A DNA stretch of 13,654 nt, from the NCBI GenBank assembly GCA_964565375.1, contig CAZMEV010000084.1, forward strand, positions 1-13,654, written 5' to 3'. Below, piece by piece: positions 7,150 through 13,654 of this stretch. Below the pieces are notes generated by a model that saw nothing but the letters and a program-made list of their open reading frames with translations, did not search any database and was not told the origin of the DNA. Position numbers and translations under genes: made by a program. The stretch comes from SLAN01 sp964565375. GTDB lineage: Bacteria > Spirochaetota > Spirochaetia > DSM-27196 > SKKC01. Each line of letters begins with the position of its first letter. Within the stretch, counting starts at the first letter, position 1.

Positions 7150-8175
7150 CTAATCTTCTCCTTCCACGGCCAGCTCTTCGAATTCGTCCTCGGCGATATC
7201 CTCGAGCTGTTCCACAACCTGAACCGCCAGTTTGTTTCGTACCTGCCCCGGACGACACTTGAACTTCGGCTTATTACCGACGTTCAGATTCATGTTGTCC
7301 CCGACCTGTACATTGGGAAGCCGCACTACATCCCCGACGCGCAGATTAAGCACATCGCGAACAGTCAGCTCCATAGTACCAATTTCGGCAACTACGTCGA
7401 CGGCTATAGTCGAAAGCCGTTCGCGAAGTATGTTCAGGTTCTCTGTCGTTGCTCCCCGTCGCACTGAGCTGTACCAATACTGCGCGCTGAGTTTGGAAAT
7501 GATCGGCTCGATGGTAAGGTAAGGAATACAGAAGTTCATCATTCCTTCGACCTCACCGACCTTTGTTTCAAGGGTAACGAGAACCACCATTTCAGTCGGA
7601 GGAACGATCTGCGCAAACTGTGGATTCGTTTCGATGTTACCCAGGCGGGGACGAAGATCTATAACCTGACTCCAGGCTTCGCGCACATTTCCAAGAATGC
7701 GCACAATAATACCTTCCATGACCGAGTTTTCGATCTCGGTCAGATCACGGGTAACTTTGGTACCTTCCCCTTGCCCACCAAAAAGCCGGTCGATGATCGA
7801 AAATGTGATCGCCGGATCAATTTCGAGAATGCTGTTGCCCTTCAATGGGTCCATATTGATTATGGCCAGCGTGGTGGGATTTGGAATGGAGCGGATAAAC
7901 TCTTCGTAGGTCAGCTGATCAACGCTTGCAACATGAACCTGCACGAGACTGCGCAGCTGTGCGCTGAGGCTCGTAGTCGTAAGCCGCGCAAACGTTTCGT
8001 GCATGATACTGACGGTACGGATCTGTTCTTTCGAGAACTTATCCGGCCGCTTGAAATCATAAATTTTGATCTTGCGCTGATCTGCCGGCTGTTGGACCTC
8101 TTCGGTCTCGATATCACCGGACGAAATTGCTGTTAACAGCTGGTCAATTTCATCCTGTGACAGGACTTCCGTCAT
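7150..8175 (-). CDS. fliM: Flagellar motor switch protein FliM
   Basis: FliM is the C-ring protein that binds CheY-P and passes the switch signal to FliG. The 341-residue product begins with the CheY-binding peptide LSQDEIDQLL at 5-14. It has the CheC-like middle domain (about 45-230) with the GGXG motif as LFGGQGEG at 131-138, and ends in the SpoA domain (about 255-325, with MELTVRDVLNLRVGDVV). Length and motifs are typical. The start at 8175 has GGGGAG shortly upstream. The 62-nt gap before it carries a sigma70-like promoter, so fliM and the genes after it may also be transcribed independently of the upstream operon. fliY follows 3 nt after the stop. Confidence 0.97.
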   Translation of the reverse strand: MTEVLSQDEIDQLLTAISSGDIETEEVQQPADQRKIKIYDFKRPDKFSKEQIRTVSIMHETFARLTTTSLSAQLRSLVQVHVASVDQLTYEEFIRSIPNPTTLAIINMDPLKGNSILEIDPAITFSIIDRLFGGQGEGTKVTRDLTEIENSVMEGIIVRILGNVREAWSQVIDLRPRLGNIETNPQFAQIVPPTEMVVLVTLETKVGEVEGMMNFCIPYLTIEPIISKLSAQYWYSSVRRGATTENLNILRERLSTIAVDVVAEIGTMELTVRDVLNLRVGDVVRLPNVQVGDNMNLNVGNKPKFKCRPGQVRNKLAVQVVEQLEDIAEDEFEELAVEGED

Positions 8176-8195
8176 GTTCCCACTCCCCGAACCAT

Positions 8196-8224
8196 ACTAT
8201 ATCGGCTTTGGCGAAATGTATCAA
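8196..8224 (-). promoter_or_regulatory. Candidate sigma70-type promoter before fliM
   Basis: The minus strand reads TTGATA (8224-8219), a 17-nt spacer and TATAGT (8201-8196). Each hexamer matches the consensus at 5 of 6 positions, and the spacing is ideal. The predicted start near 8189-8187 gives a leader of only about 12-14 nt, which still includes the GGGGAG ribosome binding site of fliM. It lies wholly in the 62-nt fliL-fliM gap, the only gap in the operon where I found a convincing promoter. It was not tested experimentally. Confidence 0.6.
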
Positions 8225-8237
8225 CGAACGGTTTTCC

Positions 8238-8780
8238 TTAGAACGGTACCACCTGCAGTTCATCAAATATTATTTCACGCACACGCCCCTGACTCATGAC
8301 TGCATTGATTCGTTCACGCATTTCAGCCTTCAGCGCATCTTCGTTCTGCGGCCTCAGATCCTCCGTTGTCTGGGAGGCGAGCATATTACGAACCAGATCC
8401 CGTATTCGAGGAGTGCGCTGCGAGAGCTCCTGCTGAGTCCGCGCATCCCCTTCATCGTACCCGAGCTGGATTTCAACTATAAAGGTACTGACACCATCTA
8501 CAGTATTTCCGCGAATTTCTCCAATACCACCAAAATAATCGTAATCCGGTTGATCACGCTCATATTCTTCGCTCACCGGGAACTGTGCCCCGGTCGGTTC
8601 GTCGGCCTGAAGGAAATTCAGTGTTACAACCACCGTGGTCACGACAAAAATGATTGCGCCGAGTACGATCGCAACCCATTTGAGAATCTGGATGGCCAGG
8701 CCCGAAAGAACGCCACCCCGCCGTTGTCCAGCTTCCTCACCACCAGTTTCTTCATCGCTATCGAATATATCGTCCGACAT
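8238..8780 (-). CDS. fliL: Flagellar stator-associated protein FliL
   Basis: FliL is a single-pass inner-membrane protein that forms a ring around the MotAB stator and supports torque; in spirochaetes it helps position periplasmic flagella. The 180-residue product has a short acidic cytoplasmic N-terminus, one membrane segment (about 34-56) and a periplasmic domain (about 60-180). That domain ends in the FliL-like helix and final strand (RERINAVMSQGRVREIIFDE then LQVVPF). The start at 8780 has AGGAG 10 nt upstream. The gene sits after motB and before fliM, the usual place. The 86-nt gap before it contains an inverted repeat, so its expression could differ from that of motB. Confidence 0.93.
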   Translation of the reverse strand: MSDDIFDSDEETGGEEAGQRRGGVLSGLAIQILKWVAIVLGAIIFVVTTVVVTLNFLQADEPTGAQFPVSEEYERDQPDYDYFGGIGEIRGNTVDGVSTFIVEIQLGYDEGDARTQQELSQRTPRIRDLVRNMLASQTTEDLRPQNEDALKAEMRERINAVMSQGRVREIIFDELQVVPF

Positions 8781-8820
8781 CTACTCTTAACTCCTGCTCG
8801 ATCGGCAGAAAAATCCACTT

Positions 8821-8847
8821 GAGTGCTCCGACCTGGTCCGATCACTC
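8821..8847 (-). promoter_or_regulatory. Imperfect inverted repeat in the motB-fliL gap
   Basis: Two 13-nt arms (8821-8833 and 8835-8847) around one central base match as an inverted repeat at 11 of 13 positions. As RNA it gives a strong hairpin: GAGTG pairs with CACTC outside and GGAC with GTCG-side bases inside, with two mismatches. TTTTT occurs on the transcribed strand about 7 nt after the stem, too far for a textbook terminator. It could be a partial terminator, an mRNA processing or stability element, or a protein-binding dyad. The function is unknown. Confidence 0.5.
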
Positions 8848-8866
8848 CCGTCCAGCACCCGAATCG

Positions 8867-9598
8867 CTACAGTGATCCGTCGCTCAAGATTATGACGTCA
8901 ACCCGCCGGTTGTAGGCTCGCCCCTCGGGCGTCTCATTGCTGAATAAAGGCTCCTGTTCGCCGTGCGACATAACCTGGAACCGGCTTTCGTCCACGCCGT
9001 ATTCGGTCAGCAGCTCAAGCGTGTTCAGGGCACGATCTGCGCCAAGATGCCAGTTATTCGGCCACGGCCCGTCGGGATCAGTCGGTATATTGTCGGTATG
9101 TCCCTCGATTCGAAACGTTCTGTCTGCCACTGCGTCGGAACGCAGCAGATCCGAAAGGTTTTCCATTACAGTGCGCGATCGCTCTATATCCAGCTCCGCA
9201 CTCGCACTTTCGAAGAACGCATCCGCCGCAAGCGAAATGACCAGCCCTCGCTCATCCCGTGTTACACGGACCCGATTCGACCGAATCTCCGGTTCGAAGA
9301 TACTCACCGCCTCATCACGTGCCTCGTTGAGTGCACGCCCCGGTGTACGGCTCGGCATACTCATAAGCGTATTGCCGAGCTCGGCAAGGGGCCCCTCCTC
9401 AAGGGTCACTCCCCCACGCTGGGTGCCGACACCCGGGTAGGCAGCAAGAATAATACGCAACTCTTCGCCGTCAATTTCGGCGGTAGTGAAAAGAAGCACG
9501 AAAAAGGTGAGTAGAAGCGTGGTCATGTCGCCGTAAGTAAGCAGCCAGTCAGCCGCTCCCTCGGTTTGTCGTTTCTTCTTTCTGACCTGAGGCGCCAT
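8867..9598 (-). CDS. motB: Flagellar stator protein MotB
   Basis: MotB anchors the stator to peptidoglycan and carries the ion-binding aspartate. The 243-residue product has a basic N-terminus and one membrane segment at about 18-40 with the motif WLLTYGDMTTLLL. Asp24 is the expected ion-binding residue, equivalent to Asp32 of E. coli. A linker with plug-like sequence follows, then an OmpA-type peptidoglycan-binding domain (about 115-238) with IEGHTDN at 164-170, ADRALNTLELL near 188-198 and NRRVDVII at 220-227. Whether protons or sodium ions are used cannot be decided from this. The gene starts 15 nt after the motA stop with a weak Shine-Dalgarno, as expected for a coupled motAB pair. Confidence 0.96.
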   Translation of the reverse strand: MAPQVRKKKRQTEGAADWLLTYGDMTTLLLTFFVLLFTTAEIDGEELRIILAAYPGVGTQRGGVTLEEGPLAELGNTLMSMPSRTPGRALNEARDEAVSIFEPEIRSNRVRVTRDERGLVISLAADAFFESASAELDIERSRTVMENLSDLLRSDAVADRTFRIEGHTDNIPTDPDGPWPNNWHLGADRALNTLELLTEYGVDESRFQVMSHGEQEPLFSNETPEGRAYNRRVDVIILSDGSL

Positions 9599-9613
9599 AA
9601 TTCACCCGCTACC

Positions 9614-10399
9614 TTAATCCCTCGCGCTTTCCTGCCGGATTGCGTCTCTTTGCCGCGGAGGCAGGAAGCTTACAAGTTTTTCCAGCAGTATACGAGGATT
9701 GTCTCCGCTCTGTATGCTGAGAATACCCTCAATAATGATTTCTTTCACCCGCGTTTCATCGCGATTACGATCTTCCAGTTTGTTCTTCATGGGAACCAGG
9801 ATCAGGTTCGCCATGATTGAACCATACATGGTGGTAATAAGAGCAAGCGCCATTCCCGAGCCGATCGCGTCAGGATCATCCCCAAGCGCCTGAAGCATTG
9901 CGATAAGCCCTGCAAGCGTTCCGATCATGCCGAACGCCGGCGCAATTTTTCCCCAGTCATCGAAGATTTTGATACCGGTATCGTGGCGCTCCTGAAGCTG
10001 GTTCAGATCGTTGAATAGAACGCTTTTGATAATGTCGGGATCGGTTCCGTCCACCACAAGCTGAACGCCCTTGCGCATGAAGTCATCTTCCACCTCCTCG
10101 AGGTTGTCCTCCAGTGCAAGAAGCCCCTCGCGCCGCGCGCGCTCGGAAAATGCAACGAGGTCGGAAATAATCTTCTCTTCTTTAAGATCCGGAGTGCGCA
10201 ATGTGAGGTTCACATAACGCATAATGCCGAGCATGCGGTTCAACGGGTTTGACACGAGCATTGCAGCGAAACTGCCACCGATAACCATAATAAAAGCCGG
10301 CAGGTTCAAATATGCTGTGATCAACCCTCCACTCGTAAGAATGGACATAAGAATTAAGAGAAATCCGGAAATGATTCCGATTATTGTTCCGAGATCCAT
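9614..10399 (-). CDS. motA: Flagellar stator protein MotA
   Basis: MotA forms the pentamer around the MotB dimer and turns against FliG. The 261-residue product has four membrane segments (about 5-25, 33-51, 152-172, 184-204) and a large cytoplasmic loop. The loop has Arg90 and Glu97 in RREGLLALED, matching the charged residues that contact FliG (Arg90/Glu98 in E. coli). The conserved prolines of the channel appear as Pro154 in KIAPAFGMIGTLAG and Pro203 in NLILVPMKNKLE. The gene starts 12 nt after flbD with GAGG about 9 nt upstream and is followed closely by motB. Identity is secure. Confidence 0.96.
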   Translation of the reverse strand: MDLGTIIGIISGFLLILMSILTSGGLITAYLNLPAFIMVIGGSFAAMLVSNPLNRMLGIMRYVNLTLRTPDLKEEKIISDLVAFSERARREGLLALEDNLEEVEDDFMRKGVQLVVDGTDPDIIKSVLFNDLNQLQERHDTGIKIFDDWGKIAPAFGMIGTLAGLIAMLQALGDDPDAIGSGMALALITTMYGSIMANLILVPMKNKLEDRNRDETRVKEIIIEGILSIQSGDNPRILLEKLVSFLPPRQRDAIRQESARD

Positions 10400-10411
10400 A
10401 ACGATCTGGCC

Positions 10412-10609
10412 TCACTGCTCATTTTTGAACGCACCGATCATGCGCCGGTATCTGACTATTTCTTCGAGAATTGTATCGTAATCCTCGCGCACTATCAGGC
10501 GCTTGCCCGACAACATGACCAGCGTAGTGTCAGGATTCAGCTCGATATATTCAATCTGATGCGGATTCACATAATAGATATGCCCGTCGAGTCTGCTTAC
10601 CCTGACCAT
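10412..10609 (-). CDS. flbD: FlbD/SwrD-type small flagellar protein
   Basis: This 65-residue protein belongs to the FlbD family found next to motA in spirochaetes and Firmicutes. The Bacillus subtilis relative SwrD is reported to raise flagellar power. Visible family features are the opening MVRVSRLDGHIYYVN, the IEYIELNPDTT core and the GKRLIV segment followed by a helical end. It is not the NtrC-type regulator FlbD of Caulobacter, which only shares the name. It lies 21 nt after flgE and 12 nt before motA, with GAGG before its ATG. The exact role in spirochaetes is not known; position next to motAB suggests stator function (inference). Confidence 0.92.
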   Translation of the reverse strand: MVRVSRLDGHIYYVNPHQIEYIELNPDTTLVMLSGKRLIVREDYDTILEEIVRYRRMIGAFKNEQ

Positions 10610-10630
10610 CTACGCCTCATGATACGACTT

Positions 10631-12046
10631 TTATTGCTTCAGTGTTAAGAGTTCCTGAAGCATCTCATCCGATGTGCGGATCGTACGACTGTTCGCCTGG
10701 AACCCTCTCTGGGTTGTAATCATGTCGGTAAAGCTTTCCGAGAGATCGACGTTGCTCATCTCCAGAGCCCCGGATATGATCTGGCCCTTGCCGGCGACGC
10801 CGACAGGCCCGATATCAGCCATGCCACTGTTTATCGACTCGACAAATGTCGTGTCACCATCTTTCTCGAGTCCTCCCGGGTTCGTGAAGCTGGCAAGGGC
10901 AACCTGACCGAGCGTTCGATTATTGCCGTTGGAGTAGACACCCGTAATGACTCCGCGCTGGTCAATCTGGAAGTCTTCGAGATAGCCCATTTCGCTTCCG
11001 TCCTGTTCAAACACCTTAAGGCTGCTCGGGGAAGCATACTGGGTCATACTGTCGGTGAATGCTCCTGCTTCACCCAGATCAAGCGTAAATGTCTGAGTTT
11101 GAACTCCATCATCGACAAGATCTAGGCCATCTCCGATAGTCGGCAAGGCCCCGCCGGGTACTTCGAAGGTCATATCGACGGAAATGTCACCCTCGTCCAC
11201 AATACCGCCTTCGTCGTTACTCACACTTTCGAGTGTGCCGTCGTCGGCAAATTGAACGAAAAAGCTCGTGGTGTCCGCGCTCTGCTGGCCCCCGACGCTT
11301 ACGTTCTGCAGTGGTTGCTCATCCTCTCCGGGGTTAATGACTGTATCCACCTGCCAGCGGTTCGGTTCATCCGGAACACGGGTGAAATCAAGCCTCAATT
11401 CGTGCGTATTTCCAAACGAGTCGTAAATCTCCTGTGTTACACTCCAGGTGCCTTCCTGGATTTCCGAAGCCGACGGATCGTCACCGAGTACAGGCGTGTT
11501 CTTATCCAGGTTGCTGGCGAATCGGACGTGCTCGGTCGCGCGGGCCGGATCCTTGCCGCCAACAGGAATCTGTAGATCTTCGAGACTGCCGGAAGTATTC
11601 ACAAATGTCTGTCCATTTTCTTCCTGTGCCTGCCAACCCTGAACCCTCATGCCGTTGGCAGGATTAACCAGTGTACCATCGGCATCAAGACTGAAATTAC
11701 CGGCACGGGTGTACACCTGTTGATCGCCGTCTCGCATCACAAAGAACCCGTCACCCTGGATTGCAAGGTCGTCTTTCTGACCGGTGGTTTCAAGACTTCC
11801 CTGTTCGTGCAGGGTATCGATAGAAGCAATGTTCATACCGAGTCCCACCTGCTGGGGATTCACACCACCACGCTGCTGGTCCGGACGCGCTGCTCCCTGA
11901 AGACGCTGGGATATGAGATCCTGAAATGTTACCCGTCCACGCTTGAACCCGTTGGTATTCACATTCGAAATGTTATTACCGATTACATCCATGCGGGTCT
12001 GGTGATTCTGAAGGCCGCTGACCCCCGAATATAGTGATCGCATCAT
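10631..12046 (-). CDS. flgE: Flagellar hook protein FlgE, with Ser at the crosslink position
   Basis: FlgE polymerises into the hook, the universal joint between motor and filament; in spirochaetes the hook lies in the periplasm. The 471-residue product has the N-terminal rod/hook motif (SLYSGVSGLQ then MDVIGNNISNVNTNGF, about 4-34), a large variable middle and the C-terminal helix (SESFTDMITTQRGFQANSR, about 436-454, to LTLKQ). Spirochaetal hooks are known to be joined by a lysinoalanine crosslink between Lys165 and Cys178 (Treponema denticola numbering). Here Lys165 is present (11552-11554), but residue 178 is Ser (codon AGC at 11513-11515), in the context RFASNLDK, and the protein has no cysteine. 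It is strongly acidic (about 70 Asp/Glu against 28 Lys/Arg). The start is the first of two Met codons, with AAGGAG at the end of flgD about 13 nt upstream. Confidence 0.97.
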   Translation of the reverse strand: MMRSLYSGVSGLQNHQTRMDVIGNNISNVNTNGFKRGRVTFQDLISQRLQGAARPDQQRGGVNPQQVGLGMNIASIDTLHEQGSLETTGQKDDLAIQGDGFFVMRDGDQQVYTRAGNFSLDADGTLVNPANGMRVQGWQAQEENGQTFVNTSGSLEDLQIPVGGKDPARATEHVRFASNLDKNTPVLGDDPSASEIQEGTWSVTQEIYDSFGNTHELRLDFTRVPDEPNRWQVDTVINPGEDEQPLQNVSVGGQQSADTTSFFVQFADDGTLESVSNDEGGIVDEGDISVDMTFEVPGGALPTIGDGLDLVDDGVQTQTFTLDLGEAGAFTDSMTQYASPSSLKVFEQDGSEMGYLEDFQIDQRGVITGVYSNGNNRTLGQVALASFTNPGGLEKDGDTTFVESINSGMADIGPVGVAGKGQIISGALEMSNVDLSESFTDMITTQRGFQANSRTIRTSDEMLQELLTLKQ

Positions 12047-12056
12047 AAGACTTGCC

Positions 12057-12491
12057 CTACTCCTTTACCCGGATTACGTCTGCGTAATTGTAATAGTGCC
12101 CGTTGACCATAACCTGTGGGTTATCGCCACGAGTAACCTCGGTGACAACCCCTTCAACACTCTGACCGTCGGACTGAACCTCTACCGTCCGACCGATTGT
12201 ATTCAACGCCTGTTCACCGGAGAGCATCCCGGAGAGTTTCTGAAAGTTCTCCGACATGTTGGTCATCTGCTCGAGCGAAGAAAACTGGGCCATTTGAGCG
12301 ATAAAGTCTTTATCGTCCATCGGCTCGGTCGGATCCTGATTCTGCAGCTGAGTGAGAAGAATCTTGAGAAAGTCATCACGACCGAGATCCTGCTGATCGC
12401 TGGTTTCCCGGGGCATCGCTGCGTTGAACTGATTAACCTGTCGCTCAACCGCATTGGCCTGTGTGCTGTTCATCTGTGTTGATATATCCAT
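12057..12491 (-). CDS. flgD: Flagellar hook capping protein FlgD (short form)
   Basis: FlgD caps the growing hook so that exported FlgE subunits can fold and insert. The 144-residue product has the diagnostic N-terminal segment LGRDDFLKILLTQLQNQDP (about 36-54) followed by MDDKDFIAQMAQFSSLEQM (about 58-76). The C-terminal part (about 95-144) is short and ends in HYYNYADVIRVKE. It lacks the full-length Tudor/FnIII hook-cap domains of the roughly 230-residue enteric protein; a short form is usual in spirochaetes. The start at 12491 is 11 nt after the fliK stop with GAGGGAAG just upstream; a second in-frame Met at residue 7 is possible but less well placed. Confidence 0.94.
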   Translation of the reverse strand: MDISTQMNSTQANAVERQVNQFNAAMPRETSDQQDLGRDDFLKILLTQLQNQDPTEPMDDKDFIAQMAQFSSLEQMTNMSENFQKLSGMLSGEQALNTIGRTVEVQSDGQSVEGVVTEVTRGDNPQVMVNGHYYNYADVIRVKE

Positions 12492-12502
12492 CTGCTTCCC
12501 TC

Positions 12503-13654
12503 TTATACCATTACATTCACGTGCCGTTCTGAGCCCCCGTAGGGATCGGCTGACGGCACGGACTCACTCAATTCATCCATCGCTCGGGCCTGGTCACCGC
12601 GCCTATGATCGATCCCCGACCGCGTTTCGCGGTAACCGCCCGACTCCGATCCCTCTCCGTTCGAGTCGTTAACATCGACGGAAAACTGGCCGATATCAAA
12701 CCCTTCGGCTTCGAACGACTGTTGAAGCTCTGTAAGGGTCTCACGGAACGCATCCCGTACATTTGAATTTTCGACAAGAATCCGAAGATCTACACGGTTA
12801 TCCTCGAGTTCCATGCGGATTCTTACGCTTCCAAGCCTTTCAGGCTTAAGCGTGAGACGTAATTCCCCGGCATGATCGTCCTTCAGAATGACCCGCGCTT
12901 GACGCACTATTTCGCTGTTGCCCTGTTCGCGCAGCATCTGTTCCAGCTGGGACCGAGCGTCGGAACCCGCACTCGCAGGCTGGGCGTTCCCACTCGGAGT
13001 CGCCCCGCGCGACTGAGCGTTCTCTTCCCGTCCAAGCAGGACGTCGAACCGCTCACGCTCGTCAGACACTGCGGAGTCTTCCGGCTCGGCAGGTGTGTCA
13101 CCGATTATTCGGTTTGCGCTCTCGCTCCTTCGGTCGGACGAAATCTCCGCTCCGCGCTCGCTCGCCCGAGGAGGCGCCGCTCCGCCATCCTGCTCGGACT
13201 CGATCCTCGCGTCGCGGGCAACCTCCTCACCACCTGAGTCTGCGCCTCTCGCAGGCTGAGTTCCATCCGGGCCGGTTCGGCGGAAATCACGTACATCGAA
13301 TACAAGCTCGCGGCCGGACGAGGCTTGTCCGGAATCGCCTGAGACAAGCCGTGCTGCGTTCCTGAGACGGTCAGCGAAAGACGCGGCACGTTGCGCGAGG
13401 TCGCCCGGGTTACGCTCTGTCGATGTATCGTCGGCTGTACGCTGTGCCATACGACCCGCGTCGCGATTCCCGACATCCCCTCCGGCCCGTCCAGATGCCT
13501 GCGAGCCTGAACCCCGGTCCTGAGTTTCACCCGACACCCTGTTTTCACTGTTTGCTTGAGCGCCGCCGGCCAACGGAGCCTGGCCTGCGACCGGCTGCGC
13601 CTGGCCTGCGCCGGGCTGCACCTGGCCTGCGCCGGGCTGCACCTGGCCTGCGCC
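12503..13654 (-). CDS. fliK: Flagellar hook-length control protein FliK (5' end missing)
   Basis: FliK is the exported ruler that measures hook length and triggers the FlhB specificity switch. The frame is open to the window edge, giving 383 residues and no start codon that can be trusted. The C-terminal hook-length domain (nt about 12655-12925) is recognisable from KDDHAGELRLTLKPERLGSV, followed by RIRMEL and a predicted amphipathic helix (RDAFRETLTELQQSFEAEGF). Everything upstream is low-complexity, rich in Gly, Ser, Arg, Glu and Ala, as is usual for the FliK ruler region, and starts with Gln-Pro-Gly-Ala repeats. In spirochaetes this first gene of the operon, before flgD, is known as tap1. 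It lies 11 nt before flgD. The call rests on the C-terminal motif plus position. Confidence 0.9.
   Translation of the reverse strand, partial: GAGQVQPGAGQVQPGAGQAQPVAGQAPLAGGAQANSENRVSGETQDRGSGSQASGRAGGDVGNRDAGRMAQRTADDTSTERNPGDLAQRAASFADRLRNAARLVSGDSGQASSGRELVFDVRDFRRTGPDGTQPARGADSGGEEVARDARIESEQDGGAAPPRASERGAEISSDRRSESANRIIGDTPAEPEDSAVSDERERFDVLLGREENAQSRGATPSGNAQPASAGSDARSQLEQMLREQGNSEIVRQARVILKDDHAGELRLTLKPERLGSVRIRMELEDNRVDLRILVENSNVRDAFRETLTELQQSFEAEGFDIGQFSVDVNDSNGEGSESGGYRETRSGIDHRRGDQARAMDELSESVPSADPYGGSERHVNVMV
13579..13654 (-). repeat. 21-bp tandem repeat in the fliK ruler region
   Basis: Units at 13600-13620 and 13621-13641 are identical. The unit at 13579-13599 is a diverged copy, and 13642-13654 begins a further identical copy cut by the window end. 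Each unit encodes a heptad of the type VQPGAGQ, so copy-number change would add or remove seven residues without a frameshift. The array continues beyond the window, so the total copy number is unknown. Confidence 0.85.

Noticed and set aside
8799..8806. GCCGATCG on the minus strand, similar to a sigma28 -10 element
   Set aside because: Six of eight bases match GCCGATAA, but no TAAA-like -35 is found about 15 nt upstream, so it does not qualify as a flagellar sigma28 promoter.
8127..8822. 231-codon open frame on the plus strand
   Set aside because: It is antisense to fliL and crosses the fliL-fliM promoter gap. The product is not recognisable, and FliL is well supported on the other strand.
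13640..13642. GTG at 13642 as start of fliK
   Set aside because: It lies inside the heptad repeat, the frame stays open upstream to the window edge, and there is no ribosome binding site. The gene is treated as 5'-truncated.
1..13654. Search for a new defence, mobile or biosynthetic system
   Set aside because: Every minus-strand gene belongs to a known flagellar family in the known spirochaete order, and no gap is long enough for an extra gene. I found no insertion sequences, integrase genes, CRISPR repeats or tRNA genes.

Overview
The window is one continuous flagellar operon read entirely from the minus strand, so transcription runs from the right-hand end (13654) towards position 1. Gene order in the direction of transcription is fliK (5' end cut off by the window), flgD, flgE, flbD, motA, motB, fliL, fliM, fliY (fliN-type), fliO (called fliZ in spirochaetes), fliP, fliQ, fliR, flhB, flhA (3' end cut off). 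From established knowledge, this is the order of the large fla operon of spirochaetes (Treponema/Borrelia type, where the first gene is called tap1 and flhF follows flhA). Together with the spirochaete-like FlgE, the FliY with a FliM-like N-terminus and the FlhB leader with an LQWF motif, it points to a spirochaete, probably a free-living Spirochaeta-type lineage. The fairly GC-rich coding sequence and very acidic proteins fit a saline habitat, but that is inference.

Region by region (minus strand): 13654-12057 encodes hook assembly factors (FliK hook-length ruler, FlgD hook cap); 12046-10631 the hook protein FlgE; 10609-8238 the small FlbD protein, the stator MotA/MotB and the stator-associated FliL; 8175-6004 the switch proteins FliM and FliY; 5916-1 the export gate and its partners FliO, FliP, FliQ, FliR, FlhB and FlhA. 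Genes are packed tightly: most gaps are 3-21 nt and fliR/flhB overlap by ATGA. Only three gaps exceed 50 nt: motB-fliL (86 nt, with a strong imperfect inverted repeat), fliL-fliM (62 nt, with a sigma70-like promoter) and fliY-fliO (87 nt, with a weaker hairpin). There is no gene-free stretch over 300 nt, and I see no RNA gene, mobile element, CRISPR array or plus-strand gene.

The products build and drive one machine. FliPQR-FlhB-FlhA with FliO form the type III export gate, FliK and FlgD control hook length and capping, FlgE polymerises into the hook, MotAB with FliL power rotation, and FliM/FliY form the switch that reads CheY-P. I see no new multi-gene system. The most interesting points are residue-level and regulatory: FlgE has serine at position 178, where the spirochaetal lysinoalanine hook crosslink uses cysteine, and no cysteine anywhere, although Lys165 is kept; both CheC-type phosphatase sites of FliY keep Glu and Pro in register but lack the Asn; there is a good internal promoter in front of fliM; a 27-bp dyad lies between motB and fliL; and a perfect 21-bp tandem repeat lies in fliK.
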